NCBI GenBank assembly: GCA_949752735.1
Contig: OX457046.1
Span: 33,905,555 to 33,969,554, forward strand
Origin: Lumbricus terrestris
Taxonomy: Eukaryota; Annelida; Clitellata; Crassiclitellata; Lumbricidae
Length of the DNA stretch: 64,000 nt
Reading direction: 5' to 3'
Part shown: piece after piece, positions 21,565 to 32,365 of the stretch
Position numbering within the stretch: the first letter of the stretch is position 1
How the letters are laid out: each line of letters begins with the position of its first letter
Notes under the pieces: generated by a model
The model's database searches: none
Told to the model about the DNA's origin: nothing
The model's input: only the letters and a program-made list of their open reading frames with translations
Program-made: the position numbers and the translations under genes

Positions 21565-23656
21565 TGTAACGCCCGCCCCCACCGTCATCTCCGGAGTCGC
21601 CAATTCCGGATCATCGTACGGCAAGGAGGCCGCGTGCTGTTGTGGGTCATGGTCATGGTCCTGAGATATGGATCGAGGATAAGAGGAGGGGACTCTCGGG
21701 TTCAAATCCAACCGATGGAATGATTGCCAACCATCTCGGCTGCCAAGCTCTCTATATGAGATTGGATCCTTGTGGGCCAGACGCTCACTTCTGCGCAGCG
21801 TGCCCAGTTGGGTGAACTCTTTAGGCCTAGCGCCTGAAGACTCTGCCAGACTGATGGTCGACTGGTAAGGCACGTCCGCGATGGTAATAGCGGTGGACTC
21901 CAGTCCAGAGTTCGAACCCACAACAGATCTTGGGACAGGCGATGCCTCGAGTCGCTCTAAGCGTGTCACAACCTCCGTTAGCACTTCTCTAACATTGGAG
22001 TGCACAGCCGAAATTTCCTCCCTTACATCTGACCTTACCGAGGCAATCGCATCTTGTGTATCCCTAACATTTGACTCTACCGAGGCAATCGCATCTTGTG
22101 TGTCTCGGGCATGTGACTGCATGGATGAATGCATGGAAGTTATAGCCTCCATTACAACCTCCAGAGATGAGGGAGGCCTAGACGGCTGTGAAGGTGTTAC
22201 AGGTCTACTTTCTTCCATGGCGCAATATGAATTAGGTCTACAGGTAATTCTATCACTATCAGTGAACAAAGTCAGTAATTTCAGTAATGTTTCTTATTAT
22301 AGTCCATCAATTGAATCCTCAATCAACAACAACCACATTCAAAGTAATCAATCAATTACGTAACCAACTTCGATTACACTCAATGCAAACAATAAACAAA
22401 GTCAGATATTTTAACTAATAGCTTCTTGTTATGATCAAAGACATTCAATGCAAACACACTTGGACCGGAGTAAAGCTAAGTTAATCCCCGATTTACTTTC
22501 AAGTCCCTCGGCCAATTTAAAAGTAGCCCAAAGTTAAAGAACCGATCACCCTAAAACCCATCCACTCGTACCTCATGTCCAGATAAAGAGAGTCCATCGT
22601 GACATGGCGCGAAGAACGGCGTTGACATGTTCTTCTCCAGGATCTGACCCGATGATGAAGCCCGAGTGCGAATCTTGCCGACGAGAATCAGCCGCAATGA
22701 TCCATCACTTCAGTCTTGTTCGTTCAAAGTTCTGACCGTTTTCGTCTTATATACCTATACTTTATATTAACTATAAAACATCTTGTTCTTTCTTGAGTTC
22801 CGACAGCGTCCACTTTAAACAAGAGACATCTTCTTCCTTCAACGTTCTGGCTGCTTCTGACTTAAACACGAATACGTCTTCTCTCCTCAAAGTTCCGATC
22901 GAGTCTGACTTAACACGAAAACGTCTCTTCTCCGTCGAAAACGTCTTCTGCCTTCAACACGACTTCTACCTGCAAAGTTCTGACCGCACCTCTACGTCTC
23001 ACCTCTTCCACGTCTCTGCGTGTTCTGCCCTCAGTGTTCCACGGAGGTGATTCACGCCAACACACAAGCCCCGGATGAAACTAAACTGCGTAGTTTCCCT
23101 AGCTAGCCTACGGCGCATCGACTCAGCTTCAATTTCCGCACACGTGAACCTCCCTCTCCCTTCGAGGCGTTAATCTAACGTCGCAATTTCGACACGTGCG
23201 AGTGTCGTGTGACAGAGTCTTTGTATCCTTCTCTTTACCTCTCTCCTATCTCATGTCCGTCTGGCCGAATTGCACTCACTCTCCATCAGGCATCGTTACG
23301 TGGGCGGATTGTCCTTTTCCGTCCGTCTATCTTACCCCTCTCTTATCTGCCTGAATGTATCGCTTTGACACTTTGCATCCTGCCGCTTGGTCGTCCGAAA
23401 ATATCGCTGATGGCAGTCAGTCAACTTCACCTCCTCCGTTTTGCTACAGCTCCCAGCTGCAGAGCGAGACGGGGAAGTTGATTCAACGGAGGCTTGCCAA
23501 AAACATCGACTGCGATTGTCGGTCGTTGAGATTCGTGTCAGACACGATATCAGAAATAAAATAATATTACCCGAGAACAGGCGCTCTATAAATGAAAAGA
23601 TGGCGGATCCAAAATGGCGACCAGAAATTATAACCCAAATTATATGCCGCGTTACA
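21565..23656 (-). repeat. 3' LTR
   Basis: Same length as the right LTR, offset 5521 bp. Ends TGTAACGC...GCGTTACA. It carries a second copy of the first 218 Gag codons, which run out of frame into flanking DNA. Confidence 0.95.
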
Positions 23657-23676
23657 CTATTCTCCCCCCACCCTTA
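23657..23676 (-). promoter_or_regulatory. polypurine tract (plus-strand primer)
   Basis: Minus strand reads AAGGGTGGGGGGAGAATAG directly against the 3' LTR. Position and composition are those of the plus-strand priming site of reverse transcription. Confidence 0.85.
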
Positions 23677-24742
23677 TTTCGGAATTTATTTAATTGGACG
23701 AATATATTCTGAAATGCGTAAATAAGGCCGTACTCTGGTCTGTACATCACGAGTTCAAAATTATATGCAAAGAACAAAATTAAGCACTGAACGGTCATCG
23801 CTGATCACGCTTCAGCGCTCAAAAGTCATTACAAGCGAAGGAAATAGAAGAATTAATATGGTAGTTATATAGCCAGTCGTTGTTTTTCAAGAGTTCCGTC
23901 AAAATTTATCAACATTTATGTCCTTACAGGCTACTTTCAGTTCAGTCATACACTAGCGATTGTATGGTCAACGGGGACTCAAGCCACAGACAGAAATATA
24001 ATTCGATCACATACATGTAGATCATTAACGTTACCGCTAAGCTATTTCATACCATGGCGTCTATATTACCACGAGACTCTTCCAGGCATCAGTTGTGTAT
24101 CAGGCCATATTATGGCATACTAGGCTACTAGCAACTTACCAAGTCTAACCACCGCGTCGCTAAAGGCCACATTTACCCAAGACCCATAAGCTTATCACGA
24201 TAGTATCAGGTCTACCTTTAAAGACATACCATACAGTGTAACCTAGGTCTCTGTTTAGCTCATATTATTATAACTCTGTCTGTCGACTATCACCACGGTC
24301 TACCTCAAAGAAACCAGCTTAAAATTTCAACCTAGTAGTTAATAGGCCTACCTATCCTCAAGACAGGTCATTACTTAATTAAAATATGCCACTTTAGTTA
24401 ATCTATCCTCAGGTCAGTTTATTATTTATATAGCGCAATGACAGTCCTTATTATGTCTATATACGGCAATGCTATAGTAAAATTGTCCATATGCAATGCA
24501 ATCCTTATGCGTTTCAATACAAATATTAATACACCATACAGCACACTAATGAATACGAATACAATACGAATATGAATCACCATTTAACCACTCATTAGCA
24601 ATCATCATCAGTGCAATCATACAATAGTCACAGTAAACAAACATGTAAATTCTTTCACATGGAAAAATAAAAATGTATCATCCAAATCAAACCAGTGTTA
24701 CAAGCGAGTTCCTGTCCTTCCAAATGACGGCCGCAACGACCT
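23677..24742 (-). other. non-coding 3' internal region of LTR element
   Basis: AT-rich with no ORF of note. Just past the Gag stop (24655-24740, shifted frame) the minus strand reads EGQELACNTGLI, which could be the ruined start of an aspartic protease. The resemblance is weak. If real, it suggests the element arose by loss of pol. Confidence 0.4.
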
Positions 24743-27739
24743 TTACGGATAGATACCCATATGGTGCCAAGTCCCAGACGGATGATTTCCATTCGGTTCC
24801 TCAAGCGTTCTCCAGTTGTGGTCGTCGGAAGACCAGTGGCGGAGGGGGCACGCCCTCCAAAGGTGGAAGCGGTCGTTACAAAGGAAACAGCGGCGCTCCT
24901 CTCCTGGCGAGTTCCGGCCATCGTCTCGACTCCTCGTCTGATTCCCTCCGTTTCCTTGGTTTCCGCTCGGTGCTGGAGCGGAACTCCGTACAGCACACAC
25001 ACGACTGGCGATCGGGTTGTCTGGAGTACCGCTCACGGGTTGTTCCTGGTTGTCGTTCCGGGCAGCCTGCTGCTGCTGTCGAAGAGGGCAGAAGCGTGCT
25101 ATATGGTCCGTCACTTGATGACACTCGTAGCACCTTCGGCCAGATCGTCCAGCTTCCGGTCTCACCGCCTGTCGGTATCCGCCCGCAGAATTCCAATGTT
25201 CTGGCCGGTAGTCGTAATAACCGCGCTGATTATTTCGCCAGTTACCGTTATTTCCGTTCGCATTGTACCATCCATTTCCAGTTGAGCCGTTCTGACCTCT
25301 CCATGGCCCGCTATTGTGGTATCTGACTTGTGGCGCCGCCAATGGTTGTCGCTCTACTTGTCTTTTCATTTGCTCCAGCTCCCATCTCAAATCTTTCAGT
25401 TCCGAGTCTTTCACTTTCGCATCTTCTTCTTTAATCGCATTGATTCGCCCCTGTCGTCGTTCGGGCTGTTCGTGGCCGCCGGCTTCTGCTTTTTGATACC
25501 CGTCTAGTCGCATCGCTACCTTGTAAGCTTCATCCAATGATTTTGCCTCTCGCTCACGGATCTTAAGAGCGAGAGTTCGATCTCTGAGGGCATCCAGGAA
25601 TGCTCGAACAGCAATTGCCTCGCTGTGGACAGTCGAGGAGCCCGGATACGCTCGTGATGTCAACCGGCGAATGTCGTCCACCACCGATCCCATATCTTCA
25701 TCAGGCTTCTGCTTTCTGGTGCTGAGCTGTGTCTGAAACAAGGCTTGTTGCTCGGCATTCCCATATCTCTCTCGCAGTCGCTGGACCAGCGCCGTCCAGG
25801 TGTCCAAACTGTCTGCGTTTGTCTCACTTAGCAAGTTCGTTGCTGGTTCGACCAAAGCGACAACAAGTTGGTTTAGCTTTTCCTCCTCAGACCAGCCGTT
25901 GTTTTTTGCACAAACGGAGAATCTGCGAAGAAAGATTTCGACATCGGTCTTCCCGCTGTAACAACCAAGTTTCAGCCATTGCTTTGGCTTTGGAGGAAAC
26001 GCCGATGACGGTTTCACCTCGCCAACTTTAGGTGTTGCAGACGCGGTCGGTTCAGGCTCCTTCGCGGTTCCACCCAAGCTGGTAGACGGTAATTCCAGGT
26101 CGCCGGTCGTTTGTGTCGCGACAGTGGTCATCGGGACGGTCCGGATCAGGCCAACTGAAACATTGGAAGACGCAGGTGTTTTATCGACGCCCGTTGTTTC
26201 AATCCTCACCGGAAGTGTCGGCTTCAGTAGTGATGAACGAGGCAGTTCGACGTCACGGCCGAATCCGAAACTCTGCGCGCCGAGGCAGGAGCTCATTCTC
26301 GCCGATTCCACGATGGGTGGCCACCGAGGAAAGATGTCGTCGCTTGGTCGAAGCGGGTCGGGACAGCGGAGCGGGTCGAGCCAAACCCGGTTGTCGCTGT
26401 GTTCGTAGAACGCGCTCGGAGCGTAGTTCGGAGCAGGAGGCATCCTCGATACGTGTGGATTGTCGAGGCGGACACTCGGCTGCATCCTGTCGATCGTCGC
26501 CATCGCTGTTGGTCCAAGGTGAAGGTCGGGTCGAGCGTAGTTACGACCAACCATGGTCGAAGTCGTTCTGCCGTCGAAAGCGCTGTCGGGCATTGAGGTC
26601 GGCATTCCCGACGTTGATTGCCGAATGTCGACCGGGTTCATCGCTGTTTCTGCTCTTTGTCGACCGACGTCTGCGAGCGACGCTTGCATCCTCCATTGCG
26701 GATTAGGTCGAGGATATTCGACATGAGGAAGCGACGAAAAGGCCAAAGGAACTGGATTAGCCTTATCACCCCCCTCCCGTGGCAATTGATTGGCGATCGG
26801 TTTACTTATTTCTAAGTCCCTAAACTCCGGTTGCAGTGCTGTTTGCATTCTGTTATCAATTATTTTAACAGTTTTAGGTCTAGCTTCCATCATCCTGCTG
26901 ATTTCAATGTCCACACTACCTTCATCAGACATAATTTCCACATTATCAGCAAATTCCCTTTCCTTCCTTCGTTCAAAAGATATTGCCATTTCTCCTCTCC
27001 TAGCATAGTCAGTTGCCTCTTCTGACCTATTTTCACCAAAATCCCTAGAACCAATTTGTACCAGTACCCCACTTCTGGTACCAATTGTAACGCCCGCCCC
27101 CACCGTCATCTCCGGAGTCGCCAATTCCGGATCATCGTACGGCAAGGAGGCCGCGTGCTGTTGTGGGTCATGGTCATGGTCCTGAGATATGGATCGAGGA
27201 TAAGAGGAGGGGACTCTCGGGTTCAAATCCAACCGATGGAATGATTGCCAACCATCTCGGCTGCCAAGCTCTCTATATGAGATTGGATCCTTGTGGGCCA
27301 GACGCTCACTTCTGCGCAGCGTGCCCAGTTGGGTGAACTCTTTAGGCCTAGCGCCTGAAGACTCTGCCAGACTGATGGTCGACTGGTAAGGCACGTCCGC
27401 GATGGTAATAGCGGTGGACTCCAGTCCAGAGTTCGAACCCACAACAGATCTTGGGACAGGCGATGCCTCGAGTCGCTCTAAGCGTGTCACAACCTCCGTT
27501 AGCACTTCTCTAACATTGGAGTGCACAGCCGAAATTTCCTCCCTTACATCTGACCTTACCGAGGCAATCGCATCTTGTGTATCCCTAACATTTGACTCTA
27601 CCGAGGCAATCGCATCTTGTGTGTCTCGGGCATGTGACTGCATGGATGAATGCATGGAAGTTATAGCCTCCATTACAACCTCCAGAGATGAGGGAGGCCT
27701 AGACGGCTGTGAAGGTGTTACAGGTCTACTTTCTTCCAT
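24743..27739 (-). CDS. gag: Gag polyprotein of the LTR element
   Basis: 998-residue structural protein that would form the virus-like particle and package element RNA in the cytoplasm. Start chosen at 27737-27739 because the context GCGCCATGG is near ideal; the frame stays open 17 codons further but without an ATG. Residues 15-90 are a heptad-like coiled coil with a repeated DTQDAIASV unit. Residues 90-587 are Pro/Ser/Arg-rich and apparently disordered. Residues about 588-755 are a retrotransposon Gag (capsid-like) domain (WLKLGCYSG, FLRRFSVCA, WTALVQRLRERYG). Two zinc knuckles follow: CYECHQVTDH at about 870, with five residues between second Cys and His instead of the usual four, and CFLCNDRFHLWRAC at about 951, standard CX2CX4HX4C. 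The first 218 codons lie in the 5' LTR and the frame passes through the primer binding site. Intact, so potentially functional. Confidence 0.9.
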   Translation of the reverse strand: MEESRPVTPSQPSRPPSSLEVVMEAITSMHSSMQSHARDTQDAIASVESNVRDTQDAIASVRSDVREEISAVHSNVREVLTEVVTRLERLEASPVPRSVVGSNSGLESTAITIADVPYQSTISLAESSGARPKEFTQLGTLRRSERLAHKDPISYRELGSRDGWQSFHRLDLNPRVPSSYPRSISQDHDHDPQQHAASLPYDDPELATPEMTVGAGVTIGTRSGVLVQIGSRDFGENRSEEATDYARRGEMAISFERRKEREFADNVEIMSDEGSVDIEISRMMEARPKTVKIIDNRMQTALQPEFRDLEISKPIANQLPREGGDKANPVPLAFSSLPHVEYPRPNPQWRMQASLADVGRQRAETAMNPVDIRQSTSGMPTSMPDSAFDGRTTSTMVGRNYARPDLHLGPTAMATIDRMQPSVRLDNPHVSRMPPAPNYAPSAFYEHSDNRVWLDPLRCPDPLRPSDDIFPRWPPIVESARMSSCLGAQSFGFGRDVELPRSSLLKPTLPVRIETTGVDKTPASSNVSVGLIRTVPMTTVATQTTGDLELPSTSLGGTAKEPEPTASATPKVGEVKPSSAFPPKPKQWLKLGCYSGKTDVEIFLRRFSVCAKNNGWSEEEKLNQLVVALVEPATNLLSETNADSLDTWTALVQRLRERYGNAEQQALFQTQLSTRKQKPDEDMGSVVDDIRRLTSRAYPGSSTVHSEAIAVRAFLDALRDRTLALKIREREAKSLDEAYKVAMRLDGYQKAEAGGHEQPERRQGRINAIKEEDAKVKDSELKDLRWELEQMKRQVERQPLAAPQVRYHNSGPWRGQNGSTGNGWYNANGNNGNWRNNQRGYYDYRPEHWNSAGGYRQAVRPEAGRSGRRCYECHQVTDHIARFCPLRQQQQAARNDNQEQPVSGTPDNPIASRVCAVRSSAPAPSGNQGNGGNQTRSRDDGRNSPGEERRCFLCNDRFHLWRACPLRHWSSDDHNWRTLEEPNGNHPSGTWHHMGIYP
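27066..27083 (-). promoter_or_regulatory. primer binding site, tRNA-Leu-like
   Basis: Minus strand reads TGGTACCAGAAGTGGGGT two bases after the 5' LTR. From memory, metazoan tRNA-Leu(UAA) ends in a sequence whose complement is TGGTACCAGGAGTGGGGT, one mismatch. It lies inside the Gag reading frame (GTRSGV). Confidence 0.8.
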
Positions 27740-29177
27740 GGCGCAATATGAATTAGGTCTACAGGTAATTCTATCACTATCAGTGAACAAAGTCAGTAAT
27801 TTCAGTAATGTTTCTTATTATAGTCCATCAATTGAATCCTCAATCAACAACAACCACATTCAAAGTAATCAATCAATTACGTAACCAACTTCGATTACAC
27901 TCAATGCAAACAATAAACAAAGTCAGATATTTTAACTAATAGCTTCTTGTTATGATCAAAGACATTCAATGCAAACACACTTGGACCGGAGTAAAGCTAA
28001 GTTAATCCCCGATTTACTTTCAAGTCCCTCGGCCAATTTAAAAGTAGCCCAAAGTTAAAGAACCGATCACCCTAAAACCCATCCACTCGTACCTCATGTC
28101 CAGATAAAGAGAGTCCATCGTGACATGGCGCGAAGAACGGCGTTGACATGTTCTTCTCCAGGATCTGACCCGATGATGAAGCCCGAGTGCGAATCTTGCC
28201 GACGAGAATCAGCCGCAATGATCCATCACTTCAGTCTTGTTCGTTCAAAGTTCTGACCGTTTTCGTCTTATATACCTATACTTTATATTAACTATAAAAC
28301 ATCTTGTTCTTTCTTGAGTTCCGACAGCGTCCACTTTAAACAAGAGACATCTTCTTCCTTCAACGTTCTGGCTGCTTCTGACTTAAACACGAATACGTCT
28401 TCTCTCCTCAAAGTTCCGATCGAGTCTGACTTAACACGAAAACGTCTCTTCTCCGTCGAAAACGTCTTCTGCCTTCAACACGACTTCTACCTGCAAAGTT
28501 CTGACCGCACCTCTACGTCTCACCTCTTCCACGTCTCTGCGTGTTCTGCCCTCAGTGTTCCACGGAGGTGATTCACGCCAACACACAAGCCCCGGATGAA
28601 ACTAAACTGCGTAGTTTCCCTAGCTAGCCTACGGCGCATCGACTCAGCTTCAATTTCCGCACACGTGAACCTCCCTCTCCCTTCGAGGCGTTAATCTAAC
28701 GTCGCAATTTCGACACGTGCGAGTGTCGTGTGACAGAGTCTTTGTATCCTTCTCTTTACCTCTCTCCTATCTCATGTCCGTCTGGCCGAATTGCACTCAC
28801 TCTCCATCAGGCATCGTTACGTGGGCGGATTGTCCTTTTCCGTCCGTCTATCTTACCCCTCTCTTATCTGCCTGAATGTATCGCTTTGACACTTTGCATC
28901 CTGCCGCTTGGTCGTCCGAAAATATCGCTGATGGCAGTCAGTCAACTTCACCTCCTCCGTTTTGCTACAGCTCCCAGCTGCAGAGCGAGACGGGGAAGTT
29001 GATTCAACGGAGGCTTGCCAAAAACATCGACTGCGATTGTCGGTCGTTGAGATTCGTGTCAGACACGATATCAGAAATAAAATAATATTACCCGAGAACA
29101 GGCGCTCTATAAATGAAAAGATGGCGGATCCAAAATGGCGACCAGAAATTATAACCCAAATTATATGCCGCGTTACA
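27086..29177 (-). repeat. 5' LTR with promoter and Gag start
   Basis: Carries the Gag ATG at 27739, 654 bp from its inner edge. Upstream on the minus strand GGTATATAAGACG (about 28263-28275) is a TATA-like box, which would put transcription start near 28235 and leave about 500 bp of leader. Confidence 0.85.
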
Positions 29178-29690
29178 ATATTACTGGCACACCATGATGC
29201 CAATATGCAGATATAAGCTTCTAAAGGTCTCTTTCGGGTTTTCCCTTTTTTCTATTATGTAAACGTTTTAATATCCTGTTACTATCAAACTTGCAATATC
29301 GACTTTAATCACATGTCATTCCACTATTTGAAGTTGATACTGCTAATGTTCAACATGATTGGACTGAATACTGATTTCTTATATATTAGACTTACTGCTA
29401 TGATCCTGTTTGTCGTGTTTGATTGCATTGCTTGTCACGATTGAATAAAATTTAAGATTTCGTTCCATTTGATAGTGTTGTGTAAAAAGGAGTAGAAGCC
29501 TAAGATATAATATAGTCTTCCCAGTCGGTCTGTTGGATTCCTTGCACCAATGACAGTATTATTTATTTATTTAAATTACAAGCGGTTTTAACGTGCACAG
29601 TCGCACAGAAATGGAGTCTAGCATCACTATATTAGCAGGGTCGGTGAGCATATTAAACCGTTAGTTTGCGTTGCTAAGTTATTTATAGAA
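29178..29690. other. intergenic, nothing recognised
   Basis: AT-rich flank to the right of the LTR element. No continuation of the interrupted transposase was recognised. Confidence 0.4.
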
Positions 29691-29940
29691 CAGGGAACAT
29701 CATTGGGAATATCATGGAACACAATATTTTTTTTATTGTACACAGAACAGAGCACATGGAACATACAAAAACAGGAACACGGAGCATAATTGGAAATATT
29801 ATAGAACATAATTTTTTATTGAACACAGGACAGAGAACATGGGAACAAGGAACACGGAGCATCATTGAGCATCATAGGGAACATAATGGAACAGATACTT
29901 AGGGAGCTGAGAAGAAGGAACATCACAGAGAGCAGAGGTT
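29691..29940. repeat. degenerate GGAACA-type repeat
   Basis: GGAACA and GAACAC words recur in about 90-bp diverged units (for example GGAACATCATTGGGAATATC and GGAACACGGAGCATAATTGG). Confidence 0.6.
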
Positions 29941-29968
29941 AGGAGATGTTCTATTGAGTGCACGGTGG

Positions 29969-30792
29969 GCACAGACACATGGAGACACAGAGAGACGCAC
30001 AGACACAGGGAGACGCACAGACACAGGGAGAGACGCAAAGACACAGGGAGACGCAAAGACACAGGGAGACGCACATACACAGGGAGACGCAAAGACACAG
30101 GGAGACGCACAGACACAGGGAAAGACACAGGGAGACGCACAGACACAGGGAGACGCAAAGACACAGGGAGACGCACAGACATAGGGAGATGCACAGACAC
30201 AGGGAAACACACAGACACAGGGAGACGCACATACACAGGGAGACGCAAAGACACAGGGAGACGCAAAGACACAGGGAGACGCACAGACATAGGGAGACGC
30301 ACATACACAGGGAGACGCACAGACACAGGGAGACGCACATACACAGGGAGACGCACAGACAGGGAAACACACAGACACAGGGAGACGCACATACACAGGG
30401 AGACGCACAGACACAGGGAGACGCACAGACACAGAGAGACGCACATACACAGGGAGACGCACAGACACAGGGAGACGCACAGACACAGGGAGACGCACAT
30501 ACACAGGGAGACGCACAGACACAGGGAGACGCACATACACAGGGAGACGCACAGACACAGGGAGACGCACAGACACAGGGAGACGCACAGACACAGGGAG
30601 ACGCACAGACAGGGAGACGCACATACACAGGGAGACGCACAGACACAGGGAGACGCACATACACAGGGAGACGCACAGACAGGGAAACACACAGACACAG
30701 GGAGACGCACATACACAGGGAAACACACAGACACAGGGAGACGCACAGACACAGAGAGACGCGTCTCCCTGTGTTTGTGCGTCTCCTTGTCA
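29969..30792. repeat. 18-bp minisatellite, about 45 units
   Basis: Unit GGGAGACGCACAGACACA with variants (CATACACA, AAAGACACA, AAACACACAGACACA). Because the unit is six codons long, long frames stay open in most readings on both strands (up to about 350 residues); none is a gene. At 30761 the array flips: the last units read GCGTCTCCCTGTGTTTGTGC, the reverse complement, making a palindrome at GAGACGCGTCTC. Confidence 0.95.
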
Positions 30793-31379
30793 ACGTATTT
30801 GCAGATCGCCGCCTGGACTAAAAATGGCGTCCAGCAACCACGTGACTTGGCCAACTTCCGGGACACTAGTTGGCCAGACTCTTGGAAATATACGGCTCTG
30901 GGCTACACCAAAATGTGGATGGCAGTTGGTAAATTAATTAGGCATAAAGAATGTTGCCATTCATGGGCGCCCGCACATAGGGGCAAGTGGTGCACTTGCC
31001 TCTATGGCCTAGGCTCTCCTGGAAATTTTACATAATTAGGCCCTATAGGCTATTTTAACTACCATATTTTGATCTTTAACAAACTTCTTCGCACTAAAGC
31101 ACTAGGTCTACTGTTGATAATAATAGGCCAACACAAAGCAAAAGTGAGAAATTTACATTTGAAACTTCTACGAAAAATAAATTTACCCATGTTGCATGTT
31201 CGTAATTCCCCTCTTAGTATTTTTCAAGCTCTTGCTCCAAAATTTAACCATGGCCCCCTCCCACAAAGGAATTCTGCGGCACCCATGTCTTATCTTCTAG
31301 AATGCAGGCCTACGTGACCGTTATTTATTACAAGGTGGCTAGAATCAAACAAAAACAATGCAAGTCATAGACAATAATT
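30793..31379. other. intergenic, promoter-like motifs
   Basis: Near 30825-30875 AAAATGGCG, CCACGTGAC and ACTTCCGGG lie close together, resembling YY1, E-box and ETS sites of a TATA-less promoter. No exon established. Confidence 0.35.
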
Positions 31380-31547
31380 ATGTCGGTCATAGAAAAATGG
31401 CCGCCGCCCAGAAAACGAAACATGATCCGGAAAGAATTAATCAGTTCTTTGGAGATCCTCGGCGCAGCTGCGGCCGACGATGAATATAAGCGGAAGATCA
31501 AGAAGATGGTCTTAAAAAGAAAGAGACAGGATCGTCGAAAATCATAG
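31380..31547 (+). CDS. small basic ORF, 55 aa, unknown
   Basis: ATG to TAG frame beginning MSVIEKWPPPRKRNMIRK and ending in the very basic KRKIKKMVLKRKRQDRRKS. GC content is higher than the surroundings. I do not recognise it. It might be a first exon or a chance frame; the overlapping minus-strand frame is also open. Confidence 0.2.
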   Translation: MSVIEKWPPPRKRNMIRKELISSLEILGAAAADDEYKRKIKKMVLKRKRQDRRKS

Positions 31548-32107
31548 GGACTCCCGAAGATGATGAGCGGTCTTCTCTCTGATCTCAGCACGAAGATAGA
31601 GCAGACGGGCCACGGCAACTGGATCTCGTCTAACTCTTCCACTTTTCCATTATGCGACTCAGCCTGGAGACGGAAAAATCGGCGGCGCGTCCTGCGCGCA
31701 GGTGTACCAGCCGGCAAAGGTCTCGGCAGTGTCAAAGGTTGCCACAGCTTTTTTAAATACCTTATTGCAAACAGATGTTATCTGTGCGCACTCATCTCTG
31801 GCAGCCGGTGAAGCCAGGCCGACGGTTGTGTGCTTCGTTATTTTCGTCCCACTCTGTACCTTTTACCGGAAGAATATAATACGGCGAACGAGACCACCAA
31901 GATCACTGCCTCCTCCACTCCTCGGGATTTTTCCCAAGATCTTGGGATTGGGGTCGACTTGGGATTTTGCATAGCAATCTGGGGATTTCTTTACAGAATA
32001 CATCGTCCAAAGAGTATAGGCAATCCAGGATGTCATGAATTGAAGATGCTGTTTACATCTTTACATTAATTTACATTGGAGTATTATTATTATTATTGGA
32101 CGACAGA
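31548..32107. other. intergenic, nothing recognised
   Basis: Open frames at 31560-31975 show no protein family resemblance. Confidence 0.35.
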
Positions 32108-32365
32108 AAAGGAGAATCGTATCGTAATCTCGTAATTTCTAAAGCGCCACTGGAAAGCCAAGCGCGGGGCACCGGCTTATTCACGAGCGCTGCGTTGAGT
32201 TAGGAGGGTTGTCCGTGAGAGTAGTCCGTGGTGGTCCGGGTCGAGTTGCCATAGGGTCAGGATCAAATGCGTTGAGTCAAAAGGGTTGTCCGTAAGAGTA
32301 GTACATGGTGGTCCGGGTCGAGGTACCGTATGATCAGAGGTGTGGAACAGCTACTAAGGTGGGTG
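32108..32365 (-). mobile_element. SINE family C copy
   Basis: AATTTCTAAAGCGCCACTGG through AGCGCGGGGCACCGGCTTAT and two GTCCGT/GGTCCGGGTCGAG units, very similar to 4885-5112. ATCGTAATCTCGTAA at the left is the 3' tail. Confidence 0.8.

Larger units (their letters stand above)
21565..29177 (-). mobile_element. LTR retrotransposon, Gag-only, complete ends
   Basis: Two 2092-bp direct repeats bound a 3429-bp interior. Each LTR starts TGTAACGC and ends GCGTTACA. Flanks share ATAT (21561-21564 and 29178-29181), a likely 4-bp target duplication. Orientation is minus: the 5' LTR is 27086-29177, followed by a tRNA-Leu-like primer binding site, a single gag ORF, about 1 kb without recognisable coding, and a polypurine tract beside the 3' LTR. 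No protease, reverse transcriptase, RNase H or integrase is present, so it must be mobilised in trans. Wherever I compared them the LTRs agree, which implies recent insertion. The Gag type suggests a Ty3/gypsy-like origin; this is inference. Confidence 0.92.

Noticed and set aside
24673..25326. 217-aa plus-strand ORF
   Set aside because: Antisense shadow of the Gag 3' half.
27740..27790. Upstream extension of the Gag frame to 27790
   Set aside because: The codon at 27790 is TTG, not ATG; the ATG at 27739 has strong start context.
27402..27884. 160-aa plus-strand ORF in each LTR
   Set aside because: Antisense shadow of the Gag N-terminus; identical in both LTRs because the LTRs are identical.
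29862..31035. Very long Cys/Val/Ser and Arg/His/Thr repeat ORFs (up to about 350 aa)
   Set aside because: An 18-bp minisatellite is a multiple of three, so most frames remain open; frames on both strands are equally open.
31328..31735. 135-aa minus-strand ORF
   Set aside because: No recognisable domain; overlaps another open frame; GC-rich chance frame.
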